DNA of 64,000 nt from Prunus persica. Its lineage: Eukaryota > Streptophyta > Magnoliopsida > Rosales > Rosaceae. The notes beneath the pieces were generated by a model. The model did not search any database. It had not been told where the DNA came from and saw only the letters and a program-made list of their open reading frames with translations. The stretch spans positions 18,611,956 through 18,675,955 of the forward strand of contig NC_034014.1 in assembly GCF_000346465.2 (NCBI RefSeq), read 5' to 3'. Shown one piece after another: positions 36,861-49,105 of the stretch. A program made the position numbers and the translations under genes. The first letter of the stretch is position 1, and each line of letters opens with the position of its first letter.

Positions 36861-38504
36861 TCCGACCCATCCACACTCCTTACCCCATGCTCTCTCTGCG
36901 GCCTGCTCTGATCCCATGTCCTTCAAACCAACAAGTTTCACCCAGGCTTCCAAATACAGTCACTGGCAAGCTGCCATGAAGGATGAATACGATGCCCTCC
37001 TAAGGAATCAAACATGGTCTTTGGTGCCAGCAACCTCTCAAATGAATATTATGGGATGCAAGTGGGTTTTCAAAGTTAAATGGAAAGCTGATGGCTATGT
37101 TGACCACTACAAGGCTCGCCTTGTTGCCAAGGGATTCAATCAACAGGAAGGATTTGATTACGAGGAAACATTTAGCCCCGTCGTTAAACCGACCACCATT
37201 CGCACTATCTTGTCTCTGGCTATGTCTTATAATTGGTCTCTTCAGCAGCTTGATGTTCGAAATGCCTTCTTGAATGGGTACTTGCAAGAAGAGGTGTATA
37301 TGAAACAACCTCCTGGTTTTCATGATTCCTCGCGTCCTCAAGATGTATGTCGGCTCCATAAGGCTCTCTATGGCCTTAAGCAGGCTCCTCGAGCTTGGTT
37401 CCAACGCCTCAGTGCCTTTCTTCTTGCTCAAGGATTTGTTCACAGTCACGCTGATGCATCACTCTTTATTCATTGCTCTACTTCCTGCACAGTCTATGCT
37501 CTTGTATATGTGGATGACATCATTGTCACCGGGTCACCTTTGACAGTCGCCGAATGGGTGAGCTCAATTTTTTTCTTGACATGGAAATTTCTCGATTTCC
37601 CGATCATTTATTTCTTTCTCAAACCAAATATGCGTTGATTTATTGAAATGGTTTAACATGACTGATTGCAAATCGTGTCATACATCGTTGCCTTCTGACA
37701 CTCGATTGTCCTGTATAGATGGTGATCCCTTATCTGATCCCTCTACCTATCGGAGTATGGTGGGTGGCCTCCAATATCTTACTCTCTCACGGCGGGTGGC
37801 CTCCAATATCTTACTCTCTCGCTGCCTGATATTTCCTTTGCTGTTAATCAGGTGTGTCAGTTCATGCATAACCCTCGTTCTTCTCATCTTCAGGTTGTCA
37901 AGCGCATTTTTCGGTATATCAAAGGTATAGTTGAGCAAGGTCTTGTGTTTCACCGGTCCAATGACTTTACTTTACGCAGTTTTTCTGATGCTGATTGGGA
38001 TGGTTCTGTTGATGATCGACGATCTACCACTGGTGCTTGTATTTTTTTCGGACCTAATCTTCTCACATGGACTGCCAAGAAATAGTCTACTGTGTCTCGT
38101 TCTAGCACTGAAGCTGAATATCGTGCTCTTACCCATACTGCCCTGAAATCCGCTGGTTTGGTTTCTTGTTTCGTGAACTTGGTATTCCTCTTCGCTCTGC
38201 CCCTTGCGTCTATGTTGATAATCTCTCCGCCATCTATATGGCTGCCAATCCTATTTTCCATGCTCGCGCCTGTCATATCGAGATCAACTATCATTTTGTT
38301 CGCGAACTCGTTGCTCGCAAAGCTCTTCATACCTTCTATGTTCCCTCCTTTCATCAGATTGCTGACATCTTCACCAAAGGCCTTAGTCGCGAGTGGTTTT
38401 CTCTTCTTAAATCCAAGCTCAATCTTCGCGTTACTCCGTTACGCTTGAAGGGGGTAACGAGAATACTACACCAGCAGATCCTATCCAATCTGTCAGCCCC
38501 ATGA
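36853..38504 (+). pseudogene. copia reverse transcriptase and RNase H
   Basis: The RT frame (36853-37638) shows [65 protein letters not shown] and the catalytic YVDD ([11 protein letters not shown], near 37508). It breaks near 37560-37640. A 32-bp tandem duplication (37762-37825) shifts the frame in the palm-thumb region. RNase H follows (FSDADWDGSVDDRRSTTGAC; SRSSTEAEYRAL; IEINYHFVRELVARKALH) with one in-frame TAG near 38084. Confidence 0.88.
37762..37825 (+). repeat. 32-bp tandem duplication inside copia RT
   Basis: GGGTGGCCTCCAATATCTTA at 37762 recurs at 37794. The 32-bp period is not a multiple of three and destroys the frame. Confidence 0.9.
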
Positions 38505-38857
38505 AATCAGCTAATCCCATTACATCAGCCTTAGAAGCCTCCTAACCACAAGCACGGCATTCATCAGCCAGAATGATTGATTGTCAATTCCTCTGTAATA
38601 TATGTAATTGATTGGACTTACCTTATAACGTTAAGTTTCTGTAAATAGACTTCAGAAAGTCTACCCCATGTACCAATATTTATACTGCAGATAATACAGA
38701 GAACGAACTAACTGGATTGTGGCAATTATTCTTAATCTCTCTGTTCTCATCCCTCTCTCTTCCTCTTCAGTTCATTTTCTTATATTGCTAAGCTTTAGAT
38801 ATGTTATAAATAGGAGAATTTGGAGTAACCTTGATAAAATACCCATAATCATATAAA

Positions 38858-40775
38858 TAGGAAATTGTTTCTGAATTTTGGGATAAAATGACCAAAATAC
38901 CCTTATGTGTGAAAATTACAACAACAAAAATACCCTTGTAGGCAAAAAAGAAAAAGAAAAAGGAATCTGAAATGTAGAGGGCAGCAGTCCACTCTCCTCC
39001 CATTCTTTTCCACTTCCCTTTATTCTTTAATTCACAAGGGATGAGTCACCTATTCTAAATTGATGACTCACCTAGCCTAAGATTCTTCAATCATGAATTT
39101 ATTCTCTTCCTTCTCATTCATTGTATTATCACTCTCTTGCTCATTCACCTTATTTTTATCCTCATTCTTCTTTTGTTCCTCTTCAAAATCCAAAATTCAT
39201 CACTTCCTCGGAGCAGCCGAGAACTCAAATTTTGGAAGCTCATCAAATGAGAAAACTTCCTTCATAGAAGTTGTTCATTTACGTGATTCCTATGACATGC
39301 TCCAAATTCAACTCAATCTGACTAGCCCATACTCTAAAAAGTTGGTATGATCACAGTATGTTTACCATTTCCTATGAAAATTCAAGTTCATGAAGTTTTC
39401 AAACACGTATTCAAAACAAGGCAAGTAGTAGAATTAGAACAGTTCCAGCAGCATAGTCTCTACTTTGAAATTTCACAAAAAAATCAATTTAAATTCAAAT
39501 GGCACAAAACCAAATTTGAAATAACCCTTGAGATATCCATTTTGAGGTTACAAAATCCCAAAATGAAATTGGAACAAAAGAACATCAACATAATCTAGAA
39601 CTTCACAGAAGCACACATTGAAAGACATATGTCATTGAGGCATTCTAACCAACACTTGATTTACAACTACTACTCAAAAAAACAATATGAAGATGAGCTT
39701 CATACCTTCAAAGAATCATTCACTTGAGATGATAATGGCTAATTTGATCAATGGAAGGACAAGTAACAAGCCATTTGAGAGAAAGTGCACATCTATAACA
39801 AGAAATTCAATATAATCAATGAATAAGTTTTGTTCATACCAATTTTTAGAGAGTTATAATGGTTGCATTTTGCTAAACTTTTGATATGTTATAAATAGGA
39901 GAATTTGGAGTAACTATCATGAAGAGGAATATCATTTTTGGACAACTTTTTTTGAAGGACGTTTTCTCATTTTTGGATTTTGAAGAGGAATAAAAGAAGA
40001 ATGAGGATGAAAATAAGGTGAATGAGGAAGAAAGTGATGATACAATGAATGAGGAGGAAATGAATAAATTCATTTTTGAAGAATCTTGGGGTAGGTGAGT
40101 CTTCAATTTAGAAGAGATTGATGATACAATGAATGGGGAGGAAGAGAATAAATTCATTATTGAAAAGTCTTAGGCTAGGTGAGTCATCAATTTAGAAGAG
40201 AGTGATGATACAATCAATGGGGAGAAGAGAATAAATTCATGATTGAAGAGTCTTATGCTAGGTGAGTCATCAATTTAGAAGAGAGTGACGATACAATGAA
40301 TGGGGAGGGAGAGAATAAATTCGTGATTGAAGAATCTTAGGCTAGGTGAGTCATCAATTTAGAATAGTTAACTCATCCTTTTTGAATTGAAGAATAGAGC
40401 GAAGGAAGAAAAAATGGGTTCCTTTTTCTTTTCTTTTTTTCCTTTTTTTTGTTTTGCCTACAAAGGTATTTTTGTGTAATTTTCACACGTAAGGGTATTT
40501 TGGTCATTTTGACCCAAAATTCAGAGACGATTTCCTAAGTGTTTGCTGAGTCGATCGCTATACCTAAGAATCATAATGCTCTTACTTCAATTTCTTAAAT
40601 GTCCTTTGAAATATTCACAAAATATTACGTAAGGGAATTTTTATCCAACTTGAAATTACACATTTAATCCAATAGTCTCATTCCAAAATCACTTGATAAA
40701 ATACCCATAATCATTCTTCACTATAATATTTCACTGAAATACAAAAATCCACTTTTAATCTTTCAGGGCATTACA
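38858..40775. repeat. Fold-back unit 1 (arm - core - inverted arm)
   Basis: A left arm (38858-about 39360) begins GGAAATTGTTTCTGAATTT and includes GGGATGAGTCACC. The core (about 39361-39900) is also present before the copia insertion at 33130-33632. The right arm (about 39905-40545) is the inverted complement of the left arm, ending ...GTGTAATTTTCACACGTAAG. An LTR-like end follows at 40775. Confidence 0.8.
40036..40370. repeat. 84-bp minisatellite, four copies
   Basis: Units starting GATGATACAATGAATG at 40036, 40120, 40204 and 40287 repeat with period 84, 84 and 83. The same unit is present twice in the right arm of fold-back unit 2 (42323 and 42408) and once (inverted) in each left arm. Confidence 0.9.
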
Positions 40776-40784
40776 TCCACACGT

Positions 40785-42946
40785 AGGAAATTGTTTCTGA
40801 ATTTTGGGCCAAAATGACCAAAATATCCTTATGTGTGAAAATTACAAAAATAAAATAAAATACCCTTGTAGGCAAAAAGAAAAAGAAAAAGGAACAGCCC
40901 ACTCTCCTCCCATTCTTTTCCACTTCCCTTTATTCTTTAATTCACAAGGGATGAGTCACCTATATTAAATTGATGACTCACCTAGCCTAAGATTCTTAAA
41001 TCATGAATTTATTCTCTCTCTTCCCATTCATTGTATCATCACTCTCTTCCTCATTCACCTTATTTTCATCCTCATTCTTCTTTTGTTCCTCTTCAAAAAT
41101 CCAAAATTCATCACTTCCTTGTAGTAGCCAAGAACTCAAATTTCGGAAGCTCAAATGAAAAAACTTCCTTCATAAAAGTTGTTCATTTACGTGATTCCTA
41201 TAACATGCTCCAAATTCAGCTCAATCTGCCCTGCCCAGACTCTGAAAAGTTGGTACGATCACAGTATGTTTACCATTTCCTATGAAAATCCAAGTTCATG
41301 AAGTTTTCAAACATGTATTCAAAACAAGGCAAGTAGTAGAATTAGAACAGTTCCAGCAGCATAGTCTCTACTTTGAAATTTCACAAAAAAATCAATTTAA
41401 ATTCAAATGGCACAAAACCAACTTTGAAATAACCCTTGAGATATCCATTTTGATGTTACAAAATCCCAAAATGAAATTGGAACAAAAGAACATCAAAATA
41501 ATCTAGAACTTCACAGAAGCACACATTGAAAGACATATGTCATTGAGGCATTCTAACCAACACTTGATTTACAACTACTACTCAAAAAAACAATATGAAG
41601 ATGAGCTTCATACCTTCAAAGAATCATTCACTTGAGATGATAATGGCTAATTTGATCAATGGAATGACAAGTAACAAGCCATTTGAGAGAAAGTGCACAT
41701 CTATAACAAGAAATTCAATATAATCAATGAACAAGTTTTGTTCATACCAATTTTTAGAGAGTTATAATGGTTGCATTTTGCTAAACTTTTGATATGTTAT
41801 AAATAGGAGAATTGGAGTAACTGTCATGAAGGAACCATAGTGTTTTGAGCTTTCGAAATGAGTGTTTTGGACTGAAACCGACGGAAGGAACTAGGGTCGA
41901 AGACTATAAACAAGTTCCACTCTAAACATTCCCAAAGTGGCTATAGAAGTCTGATCAACCTAAATTTTTTCTATGTTATAATAGACTGAATTTTAAACAA
42001 CTGTGATGAAGGAACCAAAGTCATTTGAGTAAAGGAAATCATAGAAACATATTGAAACCGAGAATACTACAGTGAAGTCAGGAAACGGTAAACATACTGT
42101 GATCATACCAACCTTTCCAAGACTGTCCTAGTCAGATTGAGCTGAAATTAGCGCATGTTATAGGAATCACATAAATGAACAACTTTAATGAAGGAAGTTT
42201 TCTCATTTGAGCTTCCGAAATTTGAGTTCTTGGCTGCTCCAAGGAAGTGACGAATTTTAGATTTTAAAGAGAAACAAAACAAGAATGAGGATGAAAGTAA
42301 GGTGAATGAGGAAGAGAGTGATGATACAATGAATGAGGAGGAAATGAATAAATTCATGATTGAAGAATCTTGGGCTAGGTGAGTCTTCAATTTGGAAGAG
42401 ATTGATGATACAATGAATGGGGAGGAAGAGAATAAATTCATGATTGAAGAATCTTAGGCTAGGTGAGTCATCAATTTAGAATAGGTGACTCACCCATTGT
42501 GAATTGAAGAATAGAGGGAAGGGGGAAAGAATGGGAGGAGAGTGGGCTGCTGCCCACCCCGTTTTAGATTCTTTTTCTTTTCTTTTCTTTTTCTTTTCTT
42601 TTTTTCCTCTTTTCTTTTTTGCGAACGTATTTTTTGTAATTTTCACACATAGCGGTATTTTGGTCATTTTGACCCAAAATTTAGAAAATATTTTCTACGT
42701 ATTCGTTGAGTCGACTACTATTGCCCTACCTAAGAATCATAATGGCCTCACTTCAATTTCTTAAATATCCTTTGAAACATTCACAAAATGTTACATAAGG
42801 GCATTTTTATCCAATTGGAAATTACACACTTAATCCAATAGTCTCAATCTAAAATCACTTGATAAAATACCCATAATCATTCTTCACTATAATATTATTT
42901 TTCACTTAAATACAAAAGTCCACCTTTAATTTTTTGGGGTATTACA
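40785..42946. repeat. Fold-back unit 2 (tandem duplicate of unit 1)
   Basis: The unit begins TAGGAAATTGTTTCTGAATT like unit 1, repeats arm (to about 41280), core (41281-41815), and inverted arm (about 42086-42700), and ends in the LTR terminus at 42946. An extra stretch (41816-42085) sits between core and right arm and is absent from unit 1. Confidence 0.8.
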
Positions 42947-45439
42947 TCCTACCCAACTTAAAAGAAAATTCGTCCTCTAATTTAAGTACTATACTCCGCG
43001 TACAAATTAGGTTGTCTGATTCTCACTTCAAACTCCCAATTCCACAAGTATTCCTTTTCCTCTTAATCTTTATTTCTCCAAAATCCTCCATATGTATCAT
43101 GATCTCTTTAATCCGATCACATGATCTCTTTAATCCGATCACTTAACATACAACTTATATTTTAGATATAACCTACTCTCTATCTCAAGACACAAAAATG
43201 TACACTATAATACTTGGCAAGCTCCAAATTCATTCCTAGCACCAACTAATCTTCAAGAGCCTTATACTGTCAAGGACTCTAAGAGCCAGTTTGGCATTGT
43301 TGCACTGTGAAAATAATCGATGTCAGATTTGCTGTGAGAGAAATCAGATGTGAGACAAAGCAGTTTGGCGTTTGGTAAAATTTTTGTTAAAAGTGTTGTA
43401 AGTATTGATTTTACACATAATCAGAAAATGATTGCCGCATAATCATTAAATCCAGCGCCTCTTCGAAACTGATTCCTATATAATCAGAAAATGAAAGCAC
43501 CTCATTAGTTGCTTTCCCTTATAGCTTTCTCTCACAACAATTTTTAACAATAAATGATTTTCTCACAGTTTACCAAACGGGTTGAGCTTCTCAAAATTTT
43601 TAAAAAAATCACTTATCACCCCAAATAAGCAATGCCAAACAGGCACTTAGTCATGTCCAACTTAACTAGAAGAACTAATTACATTCACGCATATTTTTAT
43701 TTTCAACATTCATCATCGGAAATCATCGTACATATTTCAAAGCCTATTTAATCTATAAATACCATCAACATGTTCTTATATTTGATACAAATTATCTTAT
43801 AAGTGATCACCAATGTTTTCAAAATGATGTGATTACCGCATCCACATTAAATTGTTTCCCTATCTCTAAAAACCATGCTTAGATCCTGCGAAGTTACCTT
43901 GTAATCCCATTTCATAATCACTTAAAAAGAAATTTGTGAGCATTCCTTCTACCACAAAGCTTAAAAACCTTTCATATCTATTCAACTTAGCATTATTAAT
44001 CTCAAGAATTTTCTTTTCCACATGCATATTTGTTTATGGATCATCTCCCCAAATCTAAAAAAAATTTCAATCTTTTATGAAGAATCATAACAATACCACC
44101 CACACAGAATTAAAAACTCAAGTCATTTAATCAACCAAATGAAATCATATTCCTAAGTAACTAATTACCAAAACTTACAACATTTTCTCTAATTGCATCC
44201 AAGTTATCTTAATGATTTCATTATAGGCGTCCTCCAATTTATATAATTCTTACAACCATAAAATCATCCATTTACATAAATGCATCTCCAAAAGTATTAA
44301 TTAGACCTCGTCTTCAGAGCCTAATTGTTTCACATAACATATTTACTCAATAATCATCAACACAATTTTTCATATTTAACACTGATTTTACTCAGCTAGA
44401 ACTACAACCTTCTATGCTTAGTAATAATTCTAAAATAAAATCTCCAAATCATACCCAAAATCTATCATAATTTTCTTTCATTCTCCACACTAAGTAACAC
44501 CATAATTAGATTTCATAGACTAACTTACTATATACTATAATTTAGCTATTCAAGGAAGCTACGAATCTCGGTCACCATAGTAGACTAACTTTAATTCATC
44601 ACTGCTTCCAATTTGGAAGTATCCATTGAACCTCCATCCTTCCAAATCACACGTCCAAGAAATTTGATTAAAAACCTCCATGAGATTCAAAACATATCAA
44701 CACTTTAATTTCAACATTCTAATTCAATTCTCACAATTATCATCATTCACTTTCGATGTAATAACTATCAATCGTTTCAACTTAATCACTCGTAACCTAA
44801 TCTAATAACACATTATTTATTCAAGTCCTTAAATAACTTAAGGCTCCTTATAAGTACCATATACTGAGAACGGTGAACTTCATTTAATATCTCTCTCTCG
44901 GAATCGTCCAACAATGGTACACACTTCCTTGATATCTCAAACCACCATATATTCCAACAATGCTACTATCCTTAATTTTCCATAAATCTTTGTGGATGGT
45001 CTAGTTATTGCACAATGCTACCTCAATTATTAACATTATTCTCCAAAGTAATCACCACATATAATTTTTTTTGCAATAGTCCTACAACAATCTACTAGCA
45101 CGTGTTTCCAAAATATCACAACCTTTGGCTTTAACAATACCTAAACATATTCAACATAATCAATTAACATTTCAACTCCTCAACTTATTCCTTGTACATC
45201 TAGCCACTCTCCAATCTGTAAGGAAAAAAATCTAAACCAAATCAAATTTGACTAATGCTAATGTTGACGAATTTAAATTCTTAAACTTTTATAAATGTAT
45301 CCAATAACCACTTAAACTCATAAAAAAAATAACAATGATTTACGTTATTCACACCACCCTTCAATTCAAGCCTATAGTGACCACTCCCATGCAATGCCAC
45401 ACTAATTTTGAAAAATAAATAAATAAATATTCAGACGAT
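42947..45439 (-). pseudogene. Heavily decayed gypsy internal sequence
   Basis: Next to the LTR end is the complement of a gypsy polypurine tract. Readable traces on the minus strand include FLGRVIWKDGGSMDTSKLEA followed by a TEIRSFLE word (about 44680-44530), the RT-RNase H junction of Ty3/gypsy pol. The rest is too decayed to assign. A MITE (43280-43649) lies within it. Confidence 0.5.
43280..43649. mobile_element. hAT-like MITE, 370 bp
   Basis: The ends read TAAGAGCCAGTTTGGCATTG and, in complement from the right, TAAGTGCCTGTTTGGCATTG. The interior is AT-rich, partly palindromic and without coding capacity. An 8-bp target duplication is not evident, so the superfamily is a guess from the end motif. 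Confidence 0.65.
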
Positions 45440-47810
45440 CTTGAAATGAATCGGCTAAGGGCTGCTATTCGTCTAGTGAGAACTTACACATCCCTCATTG
45501 TCCTCGGATTAGGCATATTCTGCAATGCCGCCACCTTCGATGGGTTGGGTTCGATGCCTTGTTTGTTCACTATTTGCCCTAAGAATTGTCCTGATGAAAT
45601 ACCGAACACGCACTTCTTTGGGTTAAGCCACAATCTATATTTTCTCAATATGTCAAAAATTTCTTGCAGATGTCTGGCATGCTGGGATCTTTCCTAGCTC
45701 TTAACGACCATGTCATTGATATTGACCTTCATTGTTTTGTCGATCTGGAATTTTAACATTTTGTTCACTAGCCTTTGATATGTCGACCCTGCGTTTTTCA
45801 ACCCAAACGGCATCACTCTGTAACAATACAAGCAGCGTTTGGTGATAAAGGTTGTCTTTTCCTGGTCTTCAATGGCCATTAGGATTTAGTTATACCCCGA
45901 GTAAGCATCTAAGAATGAGATAAGCTCATAACTAGCATAACATCTACCATCTGATCGATCTTTGGTATCAGATAGCAATCTTTTGGGCACGCCTTGTTTA
46001 GGTTGATGTAGTCTACACATACACACCATCTCCCATCCTTTTTACTTACCATAATCGCATTCAAGACCAGGTCAAACACCACACTTCTCAAATGAATCCC
46101 ACCTCAAGTAGTCTGTTCACTTCATCGCTAATAATTTGGTTCCGCTCAAGTGTGAACCTCCTCTGCCTCTGCTAGTATGGTAGGTAGTTAAGATCGACAT
46201 TCAGCCGATGACATGCCACCTCTGGGTCAATCCTCGGCATGTCCAAATGTGACCACGCAAACACATCTAAATTCTCTCTCAATAACTTCACCAGTTGTCT
46301 CACTATGTCATCTCTGCAGGAGAGAGCCTACCAATATTGTTTAATCGGGATCATAGTGATCTAAAACTTCCTCCTTGAGCGGTTCGATCGTTGGAAATTC
46401 TGAAGAGCCCTCATATTCCTCTCTAGTGGGCCTTCCGATAATTGTTAGAAATCCTTACTTTGTTGCAAAGTCACAGCCTTAAGAGTTGTTGTTATGCTGT
46501 AGCATTTTCTAGTTTCCACTTGATTCGCTTGATATCAACAGTGGTTTTCCCGTCTTCAAATATGCACCTCTTCACTTGGCAATGTGTCGATGCTTTGCCA
46601 TTTGTTTGGTGAATCTAGTTTCTTCCTATTATAGCATTATATACACTCGGTGCTTCCATAACCACAAAAGTAACAGATAGTGTCTTACCTGCAGCAATGA
46701 CTGGTAGAGTGGCATCCCCTATTGGTTGTGCTTTTGTTCCCACAACGTGTAGATCAGTGTTGGGTTCGGTTGGATCTTCTTCTCATCCAACTTCTTTCTT
46801 TTGAAAGTGCTCCAAAATAACACGTTTGCGCTACTTCCTCAGTCAATCACCACCCTTCTTACTCTTAAGTTGGCAACGCGGAGGGTCACCACCAATGCAT
46901 CATTGTCAGGAAACTCAATTCCCTCCATGTCTTTTTGTGTGAATGAGATGACCTTGACCTTTTCTAAGGCCTTGATGGATTTGGAGGCCGATGCGATCCC
47001 ATATAGGCTTTTGGCCTTCTCTGCTTGCCTTTTTTCTGACCGAGACTGGGCTTCTTCTCCTTCAGTAGGATTTGGTCGACCATGGATGATGTTAATGTCT
47101 AGTAGTTCTTTATTTGTCGCAATGTTTCCAATCATCTTTTTTGTTCCATCTTCCTCATTTGTCTTGCTCTCAGGCTCATCACGGTATTGGGATAACATTC
47201 CTTCCCTCAGCATTGCTTCTACCTTATACCTAAGGCTTTGGCACTCATTGGTAATGTGCCTGAAATCGTTGTGATGGGCAAAAATCTTGTTTCTGTCTTG
47301 CTTCTCTAAGGATTCGTGGATTGCCGGCGGTATTCAAAATATGCCTTCTCCCTTATCCTCGTGAAAAAGTTTGGCCAGATTCACCATGATTTGGTTAAGG
47401 GTCAATTTTGTTAGATCCACTGCTAGAACCTTCTCTCAAAGAAAATCTATTTGTCTTTGCTTGTTGTCTTGGTAGAGGAGGCTCTGGGACCGCAATAGTT
47501 GTTGTGGCATGTTTTGACTGGGTAAGTTCTTCCTCCGAGTATTACCCCTCATGAAATGTCGGCGAAGTAGTATGAGAATCGCATTCATCAAGGGTATATA
47601 TTTCCTCCGTGAAACGTCTCAAATAGTCTTTAAGGATTTCACCGATATACTTTGCTTTGTGCTAAATAGGATCGTGACATCCTTCCTCTTCTTCTGATTG
47701 CAGATGTACTGAGATATGAACATCTCATAGAGTTGGGTGAAACTACCGATGAATCTTGGTTTCAGCTGTCTAAAACAAGCGAGAAACTTGACTTTGAAAA
47801 AGAAATGCAT
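45440..47810 (-). pseudogene. Ty3/gypsy gag-protease-RT remnant (Tat-like)
   Basis: Gag remains at 47810-47240 (FLACFRQLKPRFIGSFTQLY, EMFISQYICNQKKRKD). The protease reads VVIDXGSSANVLFW near 46830, with a stop in place of the residue after D. RT follows at 46091-45694: MVSKKDGRWCVCVDYINLNK, CPKDCYLIPKIDQMVD, MAIEDQEKTTFITKRCLYCY, VMPFGLKNAGSTYQRLVNKM, and a mutated catalytic box (VNINDMVVKS instead of YIDDM). There are stops between and within these blocks. RNase H and integrase are not seen downstream, so the element is truncated. Confidence 0.85.
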
Positions 47811-48377
47811 TGTATTATAATATTATATATAAAATATACATCCATTTCTAGTATTAGGGGGGGGGACCTAATTTTAGACAGCTATCATTTGTAAAGGGAA
47901 TTTTGCATAAATACCACCTGTGCACAATACTACTTGAAATTTTTTGAGTAATATGAAACCCATACTTTACTTTGTGTTGCAATGTACCACATGACCATCA
48001 AATATTCCGTTAAGTGATGAGATGGCCAAAGCGGACTCCACATTTTTGTTGACTTGGAAACCACATTTTTGTTGATTGGTTCATTGTTTTTGCTTACATT
48101 TTTAGTTTCGGTCCACAAACTAAACCAAACCGATGAAGAACGATTTGACTCTCGGCTTGATTTTTCCAAATCGTCAGTTCGACCAAACTAAACCGACAAT
48201 AACATAAAAGATTAAATATGTTAGAAGTTGGAGTTAGGCGGTTTTAAACCCCCTACACCCTAATGTTGCTAGTGGATTTAAGAGTATCATTCAGAGAAAA
48301 TTTTAAAAAATATTTAATTGTTAAGAAACCCTAACATCACCCTAACGCTATTATAGCCCCTAAGTCGCCTCTTCTTC
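47811..48377. other. Spacer left of CACTA
   Basis: No coding or repeat signal that I recognise; a G9 run lies near 47860. The last three bases (TTC, 48375-48377) are the CACTA target duplication. Confidence 0.6.
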
Positions 48378-48394
48378 CACTACTGCATTTTACA

Positions 48395-48960
48395 CTTTGC
48401 GCGACGAAGAACAAAACGTCGCTCAAAGTCTCATTTCGTCGCCCCAATTTCAGCGCGACAAAAAGGTCGTCGCGCATATTCCGTCGCGCGAAGATCGTGA
48501 AGAAAGCCTTTGCGCGACGAGGCACAACCCTTCGTCGCGCAAAAGTGTGCGACGGGTAAACCATCGTTGCACCAACGGTGTGGAGACGAAACAACTGTTC
48601 GTCGCAAAAGTATTTGCGCGACGATCAAGTATGCGGCGCACGTATATTTGCACGACGACGGGAATTGCGCGACGAAATATTATTCGTCGCGCAAAATGTG
48701 TTCGCGAAACGTATATGCTCGTCGCAGAACAATTCGCGCGATGAGAAAGTTTTCGTCGCACATATAATTGCGCGACGAAAAATTATGCCGTCGCGCCAAA
48801 TGTTTTGCGCGACGAAGAATTTCGTCGCGCAAAACGTGTTTGCGAGACGTATGTGTTCGTCGCGCATGAATTAAAAGCGATAAAAAAAATTTGATTTTTT
48901 ATTTTTTTTTTGTTACATGATGGTTTGCGCGACGAAATATTTTCCGTCGCGCAAAAATAA
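48395..48960. repeat. Left subterminal hairpin array
   Basis: Many inverted pairs of the 12-base core TTGCGCGACGAA (and variants) face its complement across about 5-20 bases, for example at 48664-48693. These are the expected binding sites of the TNPA-like protein. Short open frames across this array (many Arg-Arg and Ala-Gln words) are products of the repeated core. Confidence 0.9.
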
Positions 48961-49105
48961 TATTACAATTTTTTTTTTTATATTTTTTATTTTAAATAAA
49001 ATTGGTTTCTTTTTATTGATTAAACAATGAAATTGCAATAAAAATAAATTAGAATAAAATTTTGTTATAAAATAAAATAAATGTATTACAAATAAAATAA
49101 ATACA

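Larger units (their letters stand above)
33633..38784 (+). mobile_element. Ty1/copia element, 5152 bp, recent
   Basis: Two 330-bp LTRs (33633-33962, 38455-38784) differ at about ten sites by my count. The 5' LTR is followed directly by TGGTATCAAAGC (tRNA-iMet primer site); a polypurine tract TTGAAGGGGG precedes the 3' LTR. TTGCT flanks both ends (33628-33632, 38785-38789). The empty site is preserved in the related copies at about 39870 and 41790 (TTTTGCTAA). LTR ends are TA...TA rather than TG...CA. Domains are in order gag-PR-INT-RT-RH with a few frame lesions. Confidence 0.95.
31427..42946 (-). mobile_element. Giant LTR-like sequence of a gypsy element, expanded by nested events
   Basis: The sequence opens TGTCACGACCC and closes GGGTATTACA, followed by CCTACCCAACTTAAAAG, the complement of a gypsy polypurine tract (AAGTTGGGTAGG). 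So this is an LTR whose element lies to the right on the minus strand. Its 11.5 kb are explained by a 5.15-kb copia insertion (33633-38784) and a tandem duplication of about 2 kb with inverted arms (38858-40775 and 40785-42946). A second LTR-like end (GGGCATTACATCC) sits at 40766-40777. No ORF inside, apart from the copia, appears real. Confidence 0.6.

Noticed and set aside
45694..47213. Possible endogenous pararetrovirus reverse transcriptase
   Set aside because: The gag, protease (GSSANVLF) and RT (MPFGLKNAGSTYQ) order and wording match Tat-type Ty3/gypsy; no movement-protein or coat-protein signal was seen.
48337..48874. Several overlapping Arg-rich open frames on both strands of the left CACTA end
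   Set aside because: They are produced by the repeated GCGCGACGAA motif, which encodes Arg/Ala/Gln words in all frames; no start context or family similarity.
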